Assembly (NCBI RefSeq): GCF_000172635.2
Contig: NC_018632.1
Span: forward strand, 4,340,001-4,404,000
Length of the DNA: 64,000 bases
Direction of reading: 5' to 3'
Source of the DNA: Alteromonas macleodii ATCC 27126
GTDB taxonomy: Bacteria; Pseudomonadota; Gammaproteobacteria; Enterobacterales; Alteromonadaceae
Part shown: one piece after another, positions 46,717-57,900 of the stretch
How positions within the stretch are numbered: position 1 is the first letter of the stretch
Layout of the letters: each line of letters opens with the position of its first letter
Position numbers and translations under genes: made by a program
The notes under the pieces: generated by a model
Database searches by the model: none
What the model saw: only the letters and a program-made list of their open reading frames with translations
Told to the model about the DNA's origin: nothing

Positions 46717-47460
46717 ATGGAAAGGTATGTTATTCCCAGTGTTATGCAGGCGCTGCAGCTATGTCAAGCCATCGCCGAGTCTCGCTCGGGGTTAAGTGCC
46801 TCTGAAATTGAGTCAGCGCTTAAACTTCCCCGCACATCAGTATTTAGGTTACTGAGAACATTAACCAGCGAACGGGTAGTCGAAAAGCGTGGTACAAAAT
46901 ACTTCTATGGCACACGCATTTACGAAATTAGCGCCGCTAACTCGCGCAGCAGATACGTTCAGAGAATCACTGCACCTGCGCTTTCGAAACTTATAGCTAC
47001 AACCAACGCTAGCGCAATTATCTGTACATTAGGCGACTACTGCGCGTTTGTTATTGACGTTTTAGATGCCAGAGAAAAGCAAATAACAACAATAAGGCCA
47101 GGGACAAAACTGCCCTTATTTGAATCTGCTGCGGGTCATGTCATGTTGGCCTACCATCCCAAGTATCAAAACATGAACGACAGCACACACCCCGCAAACT
47201 TTGATGAACAACAAGCCGCGAAATTACGAGCAACAACTTGTACCAGAGGCTATGCCGTCAGCCACTTCGCACCGCGCAACGTAACGCTTGTTGCCGTGCC
47301 AGTCTTCATGCGAGATGGAGAGCTTGTATCAATTTTAGCAATAGAGTTAGAAGGTATGATCCACGACGTTAAGGTACTCCAAGCATGGAGCGCTAAACTC
47401 AAAGACATCGCCCGCCAACCAACCACCGGTGCCCACCCTTACGAGCAGGACATGCAGTAA
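46717..47460 (+). CDS. IclR-family transcriptional regulator of the pectin locus
   Basis: A 247-residue regulator. The N-terminal winged helix-turn-helix spans about 8-65 (LSASEIESALKLPRTSVFRLLRTL); the C-terminal ligand domain (about 85-240) has the family segments FESAAGHVMLAY and VAVPVFMRDGELVSILAIEL. IclR-type KdgR controls pectin catabolism in enterobacteria, so a response to a galacturonate breakdown product is plausible. It overlaps the pectate lyase ATG (TAATG), placing both in one operon. A palindromic operator candidate stands upstream. Confidence 0.9.
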   Translation: MERYVIPSVMQALQLCQAIAESRSGLSASEIESALKLPRTSVFRLLRTLTSERVVEKRGTKYFYGTRIYEISAANSRSRYVQRITAPALSKLIATTNASAIICTLGDYCAFVIDVLDAREKQITTIRPGTKLPLFESAAGHVMLAYHPKYQNMNDSTHPANFDEQQAAKLRATTCTRGYAVSHFAPRNVTLVAVPVFMRDGELVSILAIELEGMIHDVKVLQAWSAKLKDIARQPTTGAHPYEQDMQ

Positions 47461-48782
47461 TGAAACATATTCCAATTCAACTGATTGTCGCTTTCGTCGC
47501 GTTTCTCGCTTTGTCTAACTGTCACGCACAATCATTGGCGTTTGAAGGCGCGCTGGGGTTCGGAAAATACACACAAGGTGGAAACCAAGGAAAAGTGTTA
47601 GTTGTTAGCTCTTTGTCTGATAATGCCAAAAGCCCACAAGAGGGAACATTGCGATGGGCTATTGCGCAAGACTATCCCAGACTGATTGTCTTTAATGTGT
47701 CTGGCGTGATCGTGCTAGAAAAGGAGTTAGAAATAAAACATGGCAACGTCACTATTGCAGGACAGACATCTCCCCACGGAATTGTAATTTCTGGCGCATC
47801 AACAAGCGTTGAAGCTAATCAGGTCATTATTCGACACATGCGCTTTAGGCCGGGGAAAGACAGTGAAGAAGGCGATGCAGTAACCGTTAGAAATACCACT
47901 GATGTCATTATCGATCATTGTTCGCTAAGTTGGTCAAAAGACGAGGTAGGCTCTTTCTACAATAACCAACGCTTTACACTGCAATACAGCATACTATCAG
48001 AGAGTTTAAACAACGCGGGTCATCACAAAGGTAACCATGGCTATGGCGGCATTTGGGGTGGCAGTAATGCTAGCTTTTTGCGCAATATATTGGCCAATCA
48101 TACCAGTAGAAACCCACGCATTAACGGATGGCGACTGAACCCGCCTTACCCACAGCAGCAAGAATTCGTTGATATCAAAAATAACGTTATTGCCAACTGG
48201 CAAAAAAACTCAGCTTATGGCGGCGAAAACGGCACCGCAAATCTGGTTGGGAATATTTATGCCCCAGGCCCCGCTACGAAAAAGCTATGGTTTTTCCAAT
48301 TATGGGACGATAAGGAATCTCTCACTCGACTGTATGTTGCTGAAAACGTGATGAAGGGCTATAGCGACATGTCTGAGGACAACAGTAAAGGCATAGATAT
48401 TAAGAGCGCCAAAACCGGTTCAAAGAAAGAAAAAGACGTAATCACTCGTTCTCTTTCAACGTCGCCTTTTCATCAGAATGAAATAGATAAATTAGGCGAT
48501 GCGCAACTTACTGCGCAGCAAACATGGACAAGCTTGATTGAAAACCAAGACGTAGGTGCTAATCTCACCCGCACAGGTAAAGATCTAGACCCTGTAGACT
48601 CGCGCATACTTAAGCAAATACAAAGCAATCAGTACACAAGCCAAAATGGGATAATTGATAGTGAATTAGATGTGGTTGACTGGTCAATTTACAGCAGCTA
48701 CTTTACTGCCAACCCCGCGCCCTCTCTTACTTTTCATGAAGAAAACTCGTGGCGGGTACTCGCAGGAATCCCAACACTGTGA
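47460..48782 (+). CDS. Secreted pectate lyase (PL1-like)
   Basis: A 440-residue exported enzyme with signal peptide (cut near NCHA-QSLAF, about residue 24; the Cys there is not in a good lipobox). It has a right-handed parallel beta-helix pattern with repeats like VTIAGQTSPHGIVISG and IIRHMRFRPGKDSEEGDAV, then VIIDHCSLSWSKDE and the conserved HKGNHGYGGIWGG. This is the PL1 subgroup of Bacteroides/Alteromonas-type lyases that cut polygalacturonate by beta-elimination with calcium. It is coupled to the IclR gene. Confidence 0.88.
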   Translation: MKHIPIQLIVAFVAFLALSNCHAQSLAFEGALGFGKYTQGGNQGKVLVVSSLSDNAKSPQEGTLRWAIAQDYPRLIVFNVSGVIVLEKELEIKHGNVTIAGQTSPHGIVISGASTSVEANQVIIRHMRFRPGKDSEEGDAVTVRNTTDVIIDHCSLSWSKDEVGSFYNNQRFTLQYSILSESLNNAGHHKGNHGYGGIWGGSNASFLRNILANHTSRNPRINGWRLNPPYPQQQEFVDIKNNVIANWQKNSAYGGENGTANLVGNIYAPGPATKKLWFFQLWDDKESLTRLYVAENVMKGYSDMSEDNSKGIDIKSAKTGSKKEKDVITRSLSTSPFHQNEIDKLGDAQLTAQQTWTSLIENQDVGANLTRTGKDLDPVDSRILKQIQSNQYTSQNGIIDSELDVVDWSIYSSYFTANPAPSLTFHEENSWRVLAGIPTL

Positions 48783-48860
48783 TCACTAAATATTCATATA
48801 TTAATAATTTGTGAAATAAACGTTAAATATTAGTGCATTCCTATCTGGCAAGATTAATAC

Positions 48861-48874
48861 TGCCACCGGTGGCA
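48861..48874. promoter_or_regulatory. Putative pectin-regulon operator, copy 2
   Basis: TGCCACCGGTGGCA is a perfect 14-bp palindrome, 56 bp before the receptor ATG and 79 bp past the lyase stop. It shares its core with the near-palindrome before the IclR gene at 46641-46660. Nearly identical distance to the start codon supports a common operator. Confidence 0.7.
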
Positions 48875-48929
48875 TAGCAAAATACAAATACTACAGCTAT
48901 GTCGATTTTGGAATTTAGGAGTTCAAAAC

Positions 48930-51863
48930 ATGAAAGTGTTTCAATGGACAGCCCTCGCTCTAGCCGTGTCCACGGCGTTTTCCAGCATGGCGCAAACTGC
49001 ACCCGCTCAGGAAAATACCGAGCAAACTGAAACAAATGAGACCCCTAGCGAAATTGAAGTAGTTGAAGTAAAGGGTGTTAAACAGGCAGACCTTAAAGCG
49101 CGTGACTTAGAACGCATGAAAAGCGGCTTTAGCTCTGTCATTTCTACCGATGATTTAGGCAATTTTGTTGATCAGAACGTGGCGGAGTCCCTTCGACGAC
49201 TGCCGGGTGTTACTCTACAGCGCTCTGAAGGCGAAGGTAAGTTTGTCACCGTACGGGGCTTAGGACCCGGCTTCGTGTCGATAAATATGAACGGCGCACA
49301 AATGTCTGGTGCAGGCGAAGAACGGAAAGTAGGCTTGGACGCCCTTCCAGCAGATTTGCTAGGCACTATTGAGGTTTTAAAAACACTCACCCCAGACCAA
49401 AACCTAAATTCCATTGGCGGTACAGTCAACGTTAAAGCAATTTCAGCTTTCGATCGCGGCAAAAACACATTAAAAATGCGTGTTCAAGACGCATATTCAG
49501 AAGCGCGCGAAAAGCACTCTCCGAAATTTAGCTTAGACGGCACCCAGTTTTTCCTCGACAACACCTTTGGTATTGGCTTTGCTATCTCTCACGAAGACCG
49601 CAAAACCCAGATAGACGAAACGCGCCACCACAGCACCAACGAAATGAAGTTTTACACCGCCGACTTGGGTAAAACAGAAGAAGAAATTGCCCAGGGTGAC
49701 GAAATTCTTGCGCCTTCTCAGTTAGAAGTTCGTCGCGAAATTGCAGGAAGAACTCGTCAAGCAGCAGCACTAAACCTCGAATACAAGCCCTCTGCAGACG
49801 CCTACTATTATGCCAAAGGCACGTTCACTCAGTTTGAAGATGATGATCGCGCACAGCGAGAATTTTACGATTTTCAAGATGCAGGCTCTGTTGGAAACGA
49901 TGAAATTGTATACGTAAACGGCGCTACGAAAGAGTTTATTCTTAGCGATATAGACGTATTCCACCAGCATTTCCTACAAGAAAGTAAGAACAAAACCATA
50001 ACGTTCAGCTTAGGGGGCGAAAACCGTATTGCTGAACGCTTCGTGTTTGACTACGAATACGCTCAATCTCGCTCTGAAGAAGACTCCACTGGTGACCGCC
50101 GCGTTCAATTCCGTGAACGAGACCTGATTGTTTATGGTCAAGGCGGTCGCGACAACATTAACGCCCGCATTTTAAGCCCACAGGAAGCTGCTGAAATCGC
50201 AGGTCTAACCTACGACCCGGAAAACAGTATTTTTGGAACGTCGGGTAGTGGCGATGGTTCTGACCTTTCAAATTATCAATTCGATAACCTGTTTTTAGAA
50301 GGCGGAACGCGAATTGATGAAATTAAGACAGTGAACCTTAACTTGCGAACCGACATTTTTAATGACTGGTTAAACACCATTAAATTTGGTGTGCAGGTGA
50401 GCGAGCGCGATCACGTGCGTGACAAGGATCGGTGGAGTTTCGACCCTTCTGCCGGCGACTGTAGCGACGATGCATGTATTGTCGCAGTGAATTCTACCCT
50501 TGCCGACTATGACACCCAAATACCTTCAAATAGCGCATTCCAGCTGCCGTTTGAAAGCCGCGCAGTTGTCGACCAAATTGTTGATGCCACTCGTCAAACG
50601 GTTGAGCCTGCCACAAATGGCGAAGTGTCAATCGAAAGCACTAAGGGCGACTACAGCATTACCGAAGATACGCAGGCTGTATACGCAATGGCAGAGTTGC
50701 CATTAGGCGCAGATGCCACACTAACAACCGGCGTTCGCTGGACACAAACCGAGTTCTCTTCTACCGGCTTTTTGTCTTTAGAAAACGATGACTTTGAGTT
50801 TAATGGCGCAGGCGCTGGTGCATTGGATATTGCTATCCCTCTTCCAGAAGCGTCTATTAAATACAGTGAGTTTTTCCCTAGTGCACACATTAAATGGGAA
50901 CCGAGTGAAAACTTCTTAGTGCGTGCCGCAGCATGGACGAGTTTTACTCGCCCGTCGTTTAAACAAGCCCGTGCATTTGCTGTGTTTGACAGCGATATTG
51001 AGCTTTGTCCTCCGGGTTCTGACGATTGTGATGACAGTCAAGGTGGCGCATCGCTTCAACAGTTAAGCCAGTATGTGTTGGGTTCTGATAATGCACTAGA
51101 TGTGGGTAACCCTAACCTCGTTGCAATGACATCTATTAACTACGATGCGTCAATTGGCTGGTATCCAAGCGAAAACCTCTTTATGGAAGCGGCAGTTTTC
51201 TATAAAGACATCGACAACTTTATCGTAGATGTAAACGGAATTGGCATGGCGCTTAATGACCTGCCGCTAACGCTTCCGGTAAACCAGGTGACTGAGTTTG
51301 TTATTCCGCAAGATTTATATCTTAACGAGATAAACATTACCGTTAACGGCAACAAAGCCTCGGTTATCGGATTAGAGCTTAGCTACAACCAGTACTTTGA
51401 AAATGGTCTATTCATTCAAAGTAATGCCACCATCCTCGATAGTGAAGCCACGCTGGATAGCAGTATTCGTCAAGGCAAAGTGGCACTGCCCGACCAAGCT
51501 GATACCACCTTTAATCTTGTATTTGGTTGGGAGAGCGAAACGTTCTCAGCTCGCTTAATTGGTAACGTGCGTTCTGAAGTTCTTGAACAAATTGGCTCTT
51601 GCCCAATTACTGCCGATCTTAACGACCCGAAAGGCTGCAAGATTTGGGGCGACCAATATCAAGATTCGGTTAAAAGCTTAGACTTTAAACTTCAGTACGA
51701 CATTACCGAGTACGCACAATTGTACTTTGACGCCATCAACCTTACCGAGGAGTCTGACCTTCGCTACTTCCAAGGTAACGCGTTAAGCGGCGGCAACATT
51801 CTGTACCAAAAAGAAGAATACGGCCGCAGCTACCAGCTGGGTGTAAACATTAAGTTCTACTAA
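48930..51863 (+). CDS. TonB-dependent receptor of the pectin locus
   Basis: A 977-residue outer-membrane receptor with signal peptide (cut near FSSMA-QTAPA), the TonB-box-like IEVVEVKGV, a plug with NFVDQNVAESLRRLPGVTL and VTVRGLGPGFVSINMNG, and a barrel ending GVNIKFY. It is a third, more distant member of the long Caulobacter-type receptors in this window. Context makes it the importer of oligogalacturonides released by the flanking lyases. TTAGGAG precedes the ATG at good distance. It has a palindromic operator candidate and is followed by an intrinsic terminator. Confidence 0.93.
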   Translation: MKVFQWTALALAVSTAFSSMAQTAPAQENTEQTETNETPSEIEVVEVKGVKQADLKARDLERMKSGFSSVISTDDLGNFVDQNVAESLRRLPGVTLQRSEGEGKFVTVRGLGPGFVSINMNGAQMSGAGEERKVGLDALPADLLGTIEVLKTLTPDQNLNSIGGTVNVKAISAFDRGKNTLKMRVQDAYSEAREKHSPKFSLDGTQFFLDNTFGIGFAISHEDRKTQIDETRHHSTNEMKFYTADLGKTEEEIAQGDEILAPSQLEVRREIAGRTRQAAALNLEYKPSADAYYYAKGTFTQFEDDDRAQREFYDFQDAGSVGNDEIVYVNGATKEFILSDIDVFHQHFLQESKNKTITFSLGGENRIAERFVFDYEYAQSRSEEDSTGDRRVQFRERDLIVYGQGGRDNINARILSPQEAAEIAGLTYDPENSIFGTSGSGDGSDLSNYQFDNLFLEGGTRIDEIKTVNLNLRTDIFNDWLNTIKFGVQVSERDHVRDKDRWSFDPSAGDCSDDACIVAVNSTLADYDTQIPSNSAFQLPFESRAVVDQIVDATRQTVEPATNGEVSIESTKGDYSITEDTQAVYAMAELPLGADATLTTGVRWTQTEFSSTGFLSLENDDFEFNGAGAGALDIAIPLPEASIKYSEFFPSAHIKWEPSENFLVRAAAWTSFTRPSFKQARAFAVFDSDIELCPPGSDDCDDSQGGASLQQLSQYVLGSDNALDVGNPNLVAMTSINYDASIGWYPSENLFMEAAVFYKDIDNFIVDVNGIGMALNDLPLTLPVNQVTEFVIPQDLYLNEINITVNGNKASVIGLELSYNQYFENGLFIQSNATILDSEATLDSSIRQGKVALPDQADTTFNLVFGWESETFSARLIGNVRSEVLEQIGSCPITADLNDPKGCKIWGDQYQDSVKSLDFKLQYDITEYAQLYFDAINLTEESDLRYFQGNALSGGNILYQKEEYGRSYQLGVNIKFY

Positions 51864-51871
51864 TTGTCTGC

Positions 51872-51892
51872 GCCGGGGAAACCCGGCCTTTT
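51872..51892 (+). terminator. Terminator after the pectin receptor gene
   Basis: GCCGGG (51872-51877) pairs with CCCGGC (51882-51887) across GAAA, followed by CTTTTCC, nine bases past the receptor stop. A compact tetraloop intrinsic terminator; the next gene would depend on read-through or its own promoter. Confidence 0.75.
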
Positions 51893-51961
51893 CCACATAA
51901 TAAAGCTGGAGCGGACATGTAGTGCGGTAGTACGCCCAGTAAAATATGGAGATTGAGTACC

Positions 51962-54900
51962 ATGAAACTCACGAAAATTGCTGCCCTTATGGGCGGCGTT
52001 ATTCTCGTTGCCGCCTGTGGCGAGAAAAGCTCTACCAATGTAACCCTCCCCCCCGACCCAGCACTGACTGGCGTATTTGTTGATAGCCCCGTTGAAGGAA
52101 TCAATTATTCCTCTGCTTCTGTGGAAAACGGCACTACCAATGCGCAGGGTGAGTACTCTTACTTCAGAGGCGAGCAGCTCGCTTTCAGCATTGGCCAGCT
52201 GACGTTTCCAGAAACACCGGCATCAAGCGTTATTTCTCCTCTTGACCTGTTCGCAACTGACAACCCTTTTAACCAGTCGGTCGTAAACACGCTTCGACTT
52301 TTACAATCCCTCGATACCGATGGCGACCCAAGTAACGGTATATCGCTAAGCGCCAGTGCTGGCGATGTGGCGGTAGCTACGCTAGACGAAGGGCAAACCA
52401 TTGAAGACTTCTTTAATCAATCTGATGCAGATTTTGCAGCCGATGTAGAGGTGTGGCTGGGTTCCGCTGGCGGAGCCAGTGCTACGCTTGTGGATAAAGC
52501 ACAGGCTATCAGCCATTTCGTAAATTACCTTGAAGCCGAATTAGGTACGCTGTTCCCTAACACCTTTGATGTAACCCGCTTCACAGGCGACATTTACGCA
52601 CCAACACTGGAAGGCAGAAGTGTATCTCAAGCCACTTACACCTTTACGCCAGACGACGAAGCGAACTTGTCAGGTACTTTTGTAAGAGTGCACGGTGAGG
52701 AAAGCACAACAGGTAGCTATGAATTCTCTTTTGGACGAAAAGTCATAGCCCTTAGTTACAGTGAGCAAACTGAGTATCTTATTTCCCGTGCTTTCAACAC
52801 GGTTAATGAGGTATACAGCCTGTGCGTGATATCTCCAGATAACGCTCAGTCTATGCCGTTAGTGCTGCATGTTGAAAGCTGTCTTGCCAACGAAGACCCG
52901 CAAAACTACCTGTTTGCTTTTACCCAGGAACAAGCATATGTTGAACTGGCAAAGCTAGAGGAAGCAGCGAATTCTATCCAGGCGGCGCTTGAAGAAAACT
53001 TCGATACCGACACCGATACGTTTTTCTCATCGTCGTACAAGCGCTTAAGTGAAGAGCCAGATGCTGGCGCGCTTTATTATGTAACAGGTGGCAGCCCACT
53101 AGTCGACGCCACCACAGGTCAACTTACCCTTGAAGGCGATCGATTCAGTATAGGTAATGCTGCAGCCAACCCAGGTGCCAATACGTCAGCATCAGACACG
53201 GTAGGCATGGGTATTTATAACCTTAGCGAAGGTTTTACCATTAGCTTCGACGTTATTTCTCACAATGGCGGCGGTACGTTCAGCCTTTATGTAGATAACA
53301 ACACCACAGGTCAAGATAACTCTGTACACGGTGCTGCTTCTAAGTTCGTGAGCATAGGTTTAGCAGACGGTACGATGGTACCCGGCACACGCTTTACCTA
53401 TACCTATGAACCGGGTGACGATATTGGTGGCGGCGATCCTAGCGCACCTGACGCGAAAATTCTCGATAGCTCGGTAACTAATAGTTTCTTCCAATTGCGC
53501 ACAGATTCGAGTGCCACTATCACTATCGATAACTTAAAAATTGAAACGATAGCTGACGCAGTTGACCCAGTGCCTCCGGTTGAGCCTGAGCCTACCGAAC
53601 CTGAAGAGCCCGAAGTTATTCCAAGTGTACCGCTGCCGCTTTCCTATACCTTTGCAGGCGAAAGCGAGGATATTTTCTCGACAAACTTTGCCGCGATTGA
53701 AAATGCAGCGGGTGAGCAAGTCGCCATGTTTACCATTACCGGTGGCTCGGTAACGCAAATTGACACTGGTATTCAGCTTGACGGCGGACGCTTTACCCTT
53801 GGTAATACTGAACCTGATACCCAAAGCTCGTCTGACGATACATCATCAACCGGTGCACTGGATTTGAGCCGTCCTTACAATGTTATCTTTGATGTCATTT
53901 CTGCTGAAGATTCCGAAGGCGACAACAAATTCCAGATTTACGTGGATAACAATACTTCTGGCAGCGCCAACTCACACCTAGGTTCAGATTCTCGTTTCTT
54001 TAATGAGCCTGTGCTCGATTTAGTACCGGGAACCACCATGACAGTAGAAGGACAGATAGCAACGCCTAACTCGTACCTTCAATTTAGAACGGAAAGTGGC
54101 TCTATTGTGGTCATCGACAATATTCGCATTGAATATATTGATGAAAACACCCTGTTAGAGGAGACGTTTGAAACAGACGCTGACACCTTCTTCAGCCCTG
54201 AATACAAGTCGACCGATGGTGGTGCGACACCGTTTTATAGCGTAACGGGCGGCGGCTCAGGTTTAGTGATTTCCGAAGGCCAACTAGCCATCGACAGTGC
54301 ACGCTTTACCATGGGCAACAGTACCCCTGATACAGACACAACCGCTGATGACACTGTAACCACAGGTATATTAGATTTAAGCCGTGAATATACCATTAGT
54401 ATGGATATCATTGCCGTTGAAGACAGTGAAGGCGACAACAACTTCCAGATATATGTAGATAACAACACCAGCAGTAGCAGCAAATCGATACATGGTGGCG
54501 ACTCTAAATTCTACAGCGAGCTGGTTAATAACCTTGTGCCAGGACAACGCCTAACTATCGATGGATTTATTGGTACACCCACCTCGTTCCTGCAGCTTCG
54601 TACTGAAAGTGGCGGCAAAGTGGTTATCGATAACTTTGTTATATCGTATGTGGGTGAAGCGCCAGATGACAGCAAGTTTAGCTGTGAAAATGAACCACAG
54701 CTTTACTTCTGTGACGACTTTGCATCGGGCTCTTTAGATAACTTCACGCTTATTTCAGACGACGCAGGCTCAAACGGCCCACAAGGCACGTTTGATGTTG
54801 TAGAAGATGACGGCAACAAAGTGATGCGCTACACCGCTGGCGGTGAAGGTGGCGAAATTTTCTTGGTTAAAGAGTCGGCGCTAAGCAACCTTCCAGAAAA

Positions 54901-57900
54901 TGGAAATTACTTTGTTGAAGCGCGCATTCGTCCAAGACAAAACAGCACCACGCGAAACAAACAGATCTTCCTTCTAGGTCGTTATGATAGCGCTGGAAAC
55001 TGGTACGGCGGAGGTTTGAATGTACAAAACTCATCGAGCAGTACACAAGTGGAAGTAGCGGTAAGTACCGAAGGCAGTATTTCTCGACCTGTCCAAGCTA
55101 AGTCACCTATTGTACTGGGTGAAAAAGACGGTACAGACGGCTCGTGGTATCGCGTACGTTTTGAAATGGAAAACGAGAAACTCACCGTTTATTTAGACGG
55201 CGAGAACATGGGTACAGCAGAAGATACGACCTATAGCGCAGCGGGACTGATTGGCCTCTTCACTAATAACCGTTCGTTCGAGCTGGACGATTTAAAAGTA
55301 GGTGACCCCGCTGTTAAACCAGTTCAACTTACTCTGGATTTCAAAGAAACAGAGTGGGAGACCACCACCAGTAGCGATCCGTTATTCGTTTACGTTACCG
55401 CAGTACAAAACGACGGTATAACTGAAGACACGTTTACCGTAACCAGCAGTGATGCGAGTGTGGTCAGCGTAGAGCAGCAAGGTCCACAAGTTACCATTAC
55501 CCCTCGCGCTGCCGGTAGCGCAATGGTAACTTTTACTTCTGGCTCTGACCCTACGTTAAGCAAACACATTGCCGTTAATGTTGGCGAAGGCTTCACAATG
55601 CCTACCGCCACCTATGGCGACTTATTCCCGGATACCACACCTTATTCGGGCAATAACAATGCGTATCCCGATACCCTACTCTCGTTAACCTTCGACAGCG
55701 AACCCACCTTAGGAAGTAGCGGTGAAGTGCGCATTTACAATGCGACAGACGACACCCTGGTAGACGTTATCAATATTGCAGCTGATGAAGACTTTATTGG
55801 CTTTGAAGGCCAAGACAGACAGCGCAAAGTGGCTTACCGCCCAGCATCAGTTGTAGGCAACAAATTAGTGATTAAGCCTCATACAAATGCCCTTCAATAT
55901 GGTCAGTCGTATTACGTAGCCATTAGCGATGGTGCGGTAACCGGCGCAACGCTAAATGGTGAAAGCTTTAGTGGTATTGGCAAGAGTGCGAACTGGCGCT
56001 TTGCAACAAGAGCCGCTGCACCTTCTGGCGCGAATGTTACCGTAGATGATGACGGCGAAGCGGATTTCCGCACGGTGCAAGGTGCGCTTAATTACGTGAT
56101 GCAAAACGTAAGTAGCGATACGCCATCTCGCATTACGATTCGTGACGGCGAGTATCAGGAAATGCTGTTCCTTCGCGGTAACAACAATGTCACGCTTCAA
56201 GGCGAGAGCCGAGACAATACCGTGGTGTACTACGATAACTTTGAGAGCTTTAACAGCGGTAGCGGCAAGAGCGAAGCACCTGCGGCGGGCACGCCATCTG
56301 GCGGAAGAAGCGTGTTTTTAGTGGAAGGCGTAGATAACCTGACGCTAACGAACTTCACTTTGAAAAACTCACACATCAGAAGCAACGACTACTCTAACCA
56401 AGCTGAGACGATTTACTTTAACAGTGATTCAGGTCGTCTAACTGCCGTTGATATGAACTTTGTGAGTGAACAAGATACGCTGCTGTTAAAAGGCTTTAGT
56501 TGGTTCTACAACTCATTGATTGCCGGCAACGTTGATTTCATTTGGGGTTACGTAAATACCGCACTGTTTGAAAACAGCGAAATTCGCACCATTGGCGACT
56601 CTAAAAATGGTAACCCTGACGAAGACACAGCGGGCGGCTACATTCTACAAGCTCGCGTACCTGATATTTCTTATAAAGGGTTTATCTTCTTAAACAGCAG
56701 CTTCACCAATGGCCCAGGCCCTATTGGTAACGGTGTACTCGACGACTCTACGTATATTGCAAGAAGTGGCGGCAGCGCGAGCTACTTCGACAATATTACG
56801 CTTATTAATAACCGTTTCGACACCCACATTGCCACTATCGGCTGGGCGGGCGAAGGAGTACGCGACCAACCTGCACCAAACCCTAGCCCTGCAACCGCAG
56901 CAGCTGGATGGCGTGAATACGGCAGCATGGATATGCAGGGTAACCCGCTTGATCTTTCAAGCCGTCAGTTTGCCCACATTCTTGCCGACAGCGAAGTGAC
57001 TGAACTTACCAGCAGAACGGCAATATTCTCTCACTTTAATAACGGCGAAGGCTGGGTGCCAAGCGAGCCTAACTTACCGAATGTAGCACCTGCTCCAACG
57101 CTTGATGCGTACGGTTTTGCACAATACAACTATGCATTAACCGGCGGTGCTGGCGGTACGGTAGTCACCGTAGATAACGGTGCTGATCTGCAGGCGGCGT
57201 TAGATAGCGCAGCGAACAGCAACACCCCAGTAACGGTTTATGTAGATGGCACCATTACCGACGCAAACAATGGCGGTACGGGCTCACCGATTGAAATAAA
57301 AGACATGAACGATGTGTCAATTATCGGGGTTGCAGACAGGGGCGAATTCGACGGTATTGGCATCTTAATTCGACGCGCAAATAACGTGATTATTCAAAAC
57401 CTGAAAATCCACCACGTGCTTACTGATGGAAAAGACGCTATCTCTATTGAAGGTGATAACGACGGCTCTACCACCAGCAACATTTGGATTGACCACAATG
57501 AGCTTTACAGCACATTGTCTGTGGACAAGGATTTCTACGACGGGTTAGTAGATAGTAAACGCGGCGCGAAAAACATCACTATCTCTTACAACTACCTTCA
57601 TGATCATTGGAAAGCCTCGTTACACGGCCACACTGAGAATGATGTAGACAGTGATAATACCGAGCGTTTAATTACCTTCCACCACAACCGCTTTGAGAAT
57701 ATCGAGTCACGTTTACCGTTATTCCGCTACGGTCACGGTCACTTGTATAACAACTATTACAATCAGATATCCTCTACGGCAATCAATTCAAGAATTGGTG
57801 CAGAGCTACAGGTAGAAAACAATGTGTTTGAGTACACGCAAAACCCAATTGTTTCTTTCTACTCAGACGTTATTGGATATTGGAACACGTCAGGCAACCT

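Noticed and set aside
47421..47440. ACCACCGGTGCCCA about 30 bp before the pectate lyase start as a third operator
   Set aside because: Only the core CCACCGGTG matches; it lies inside the IclR coding sequence and the lyase is already coupled to that gene, so chance is likely.
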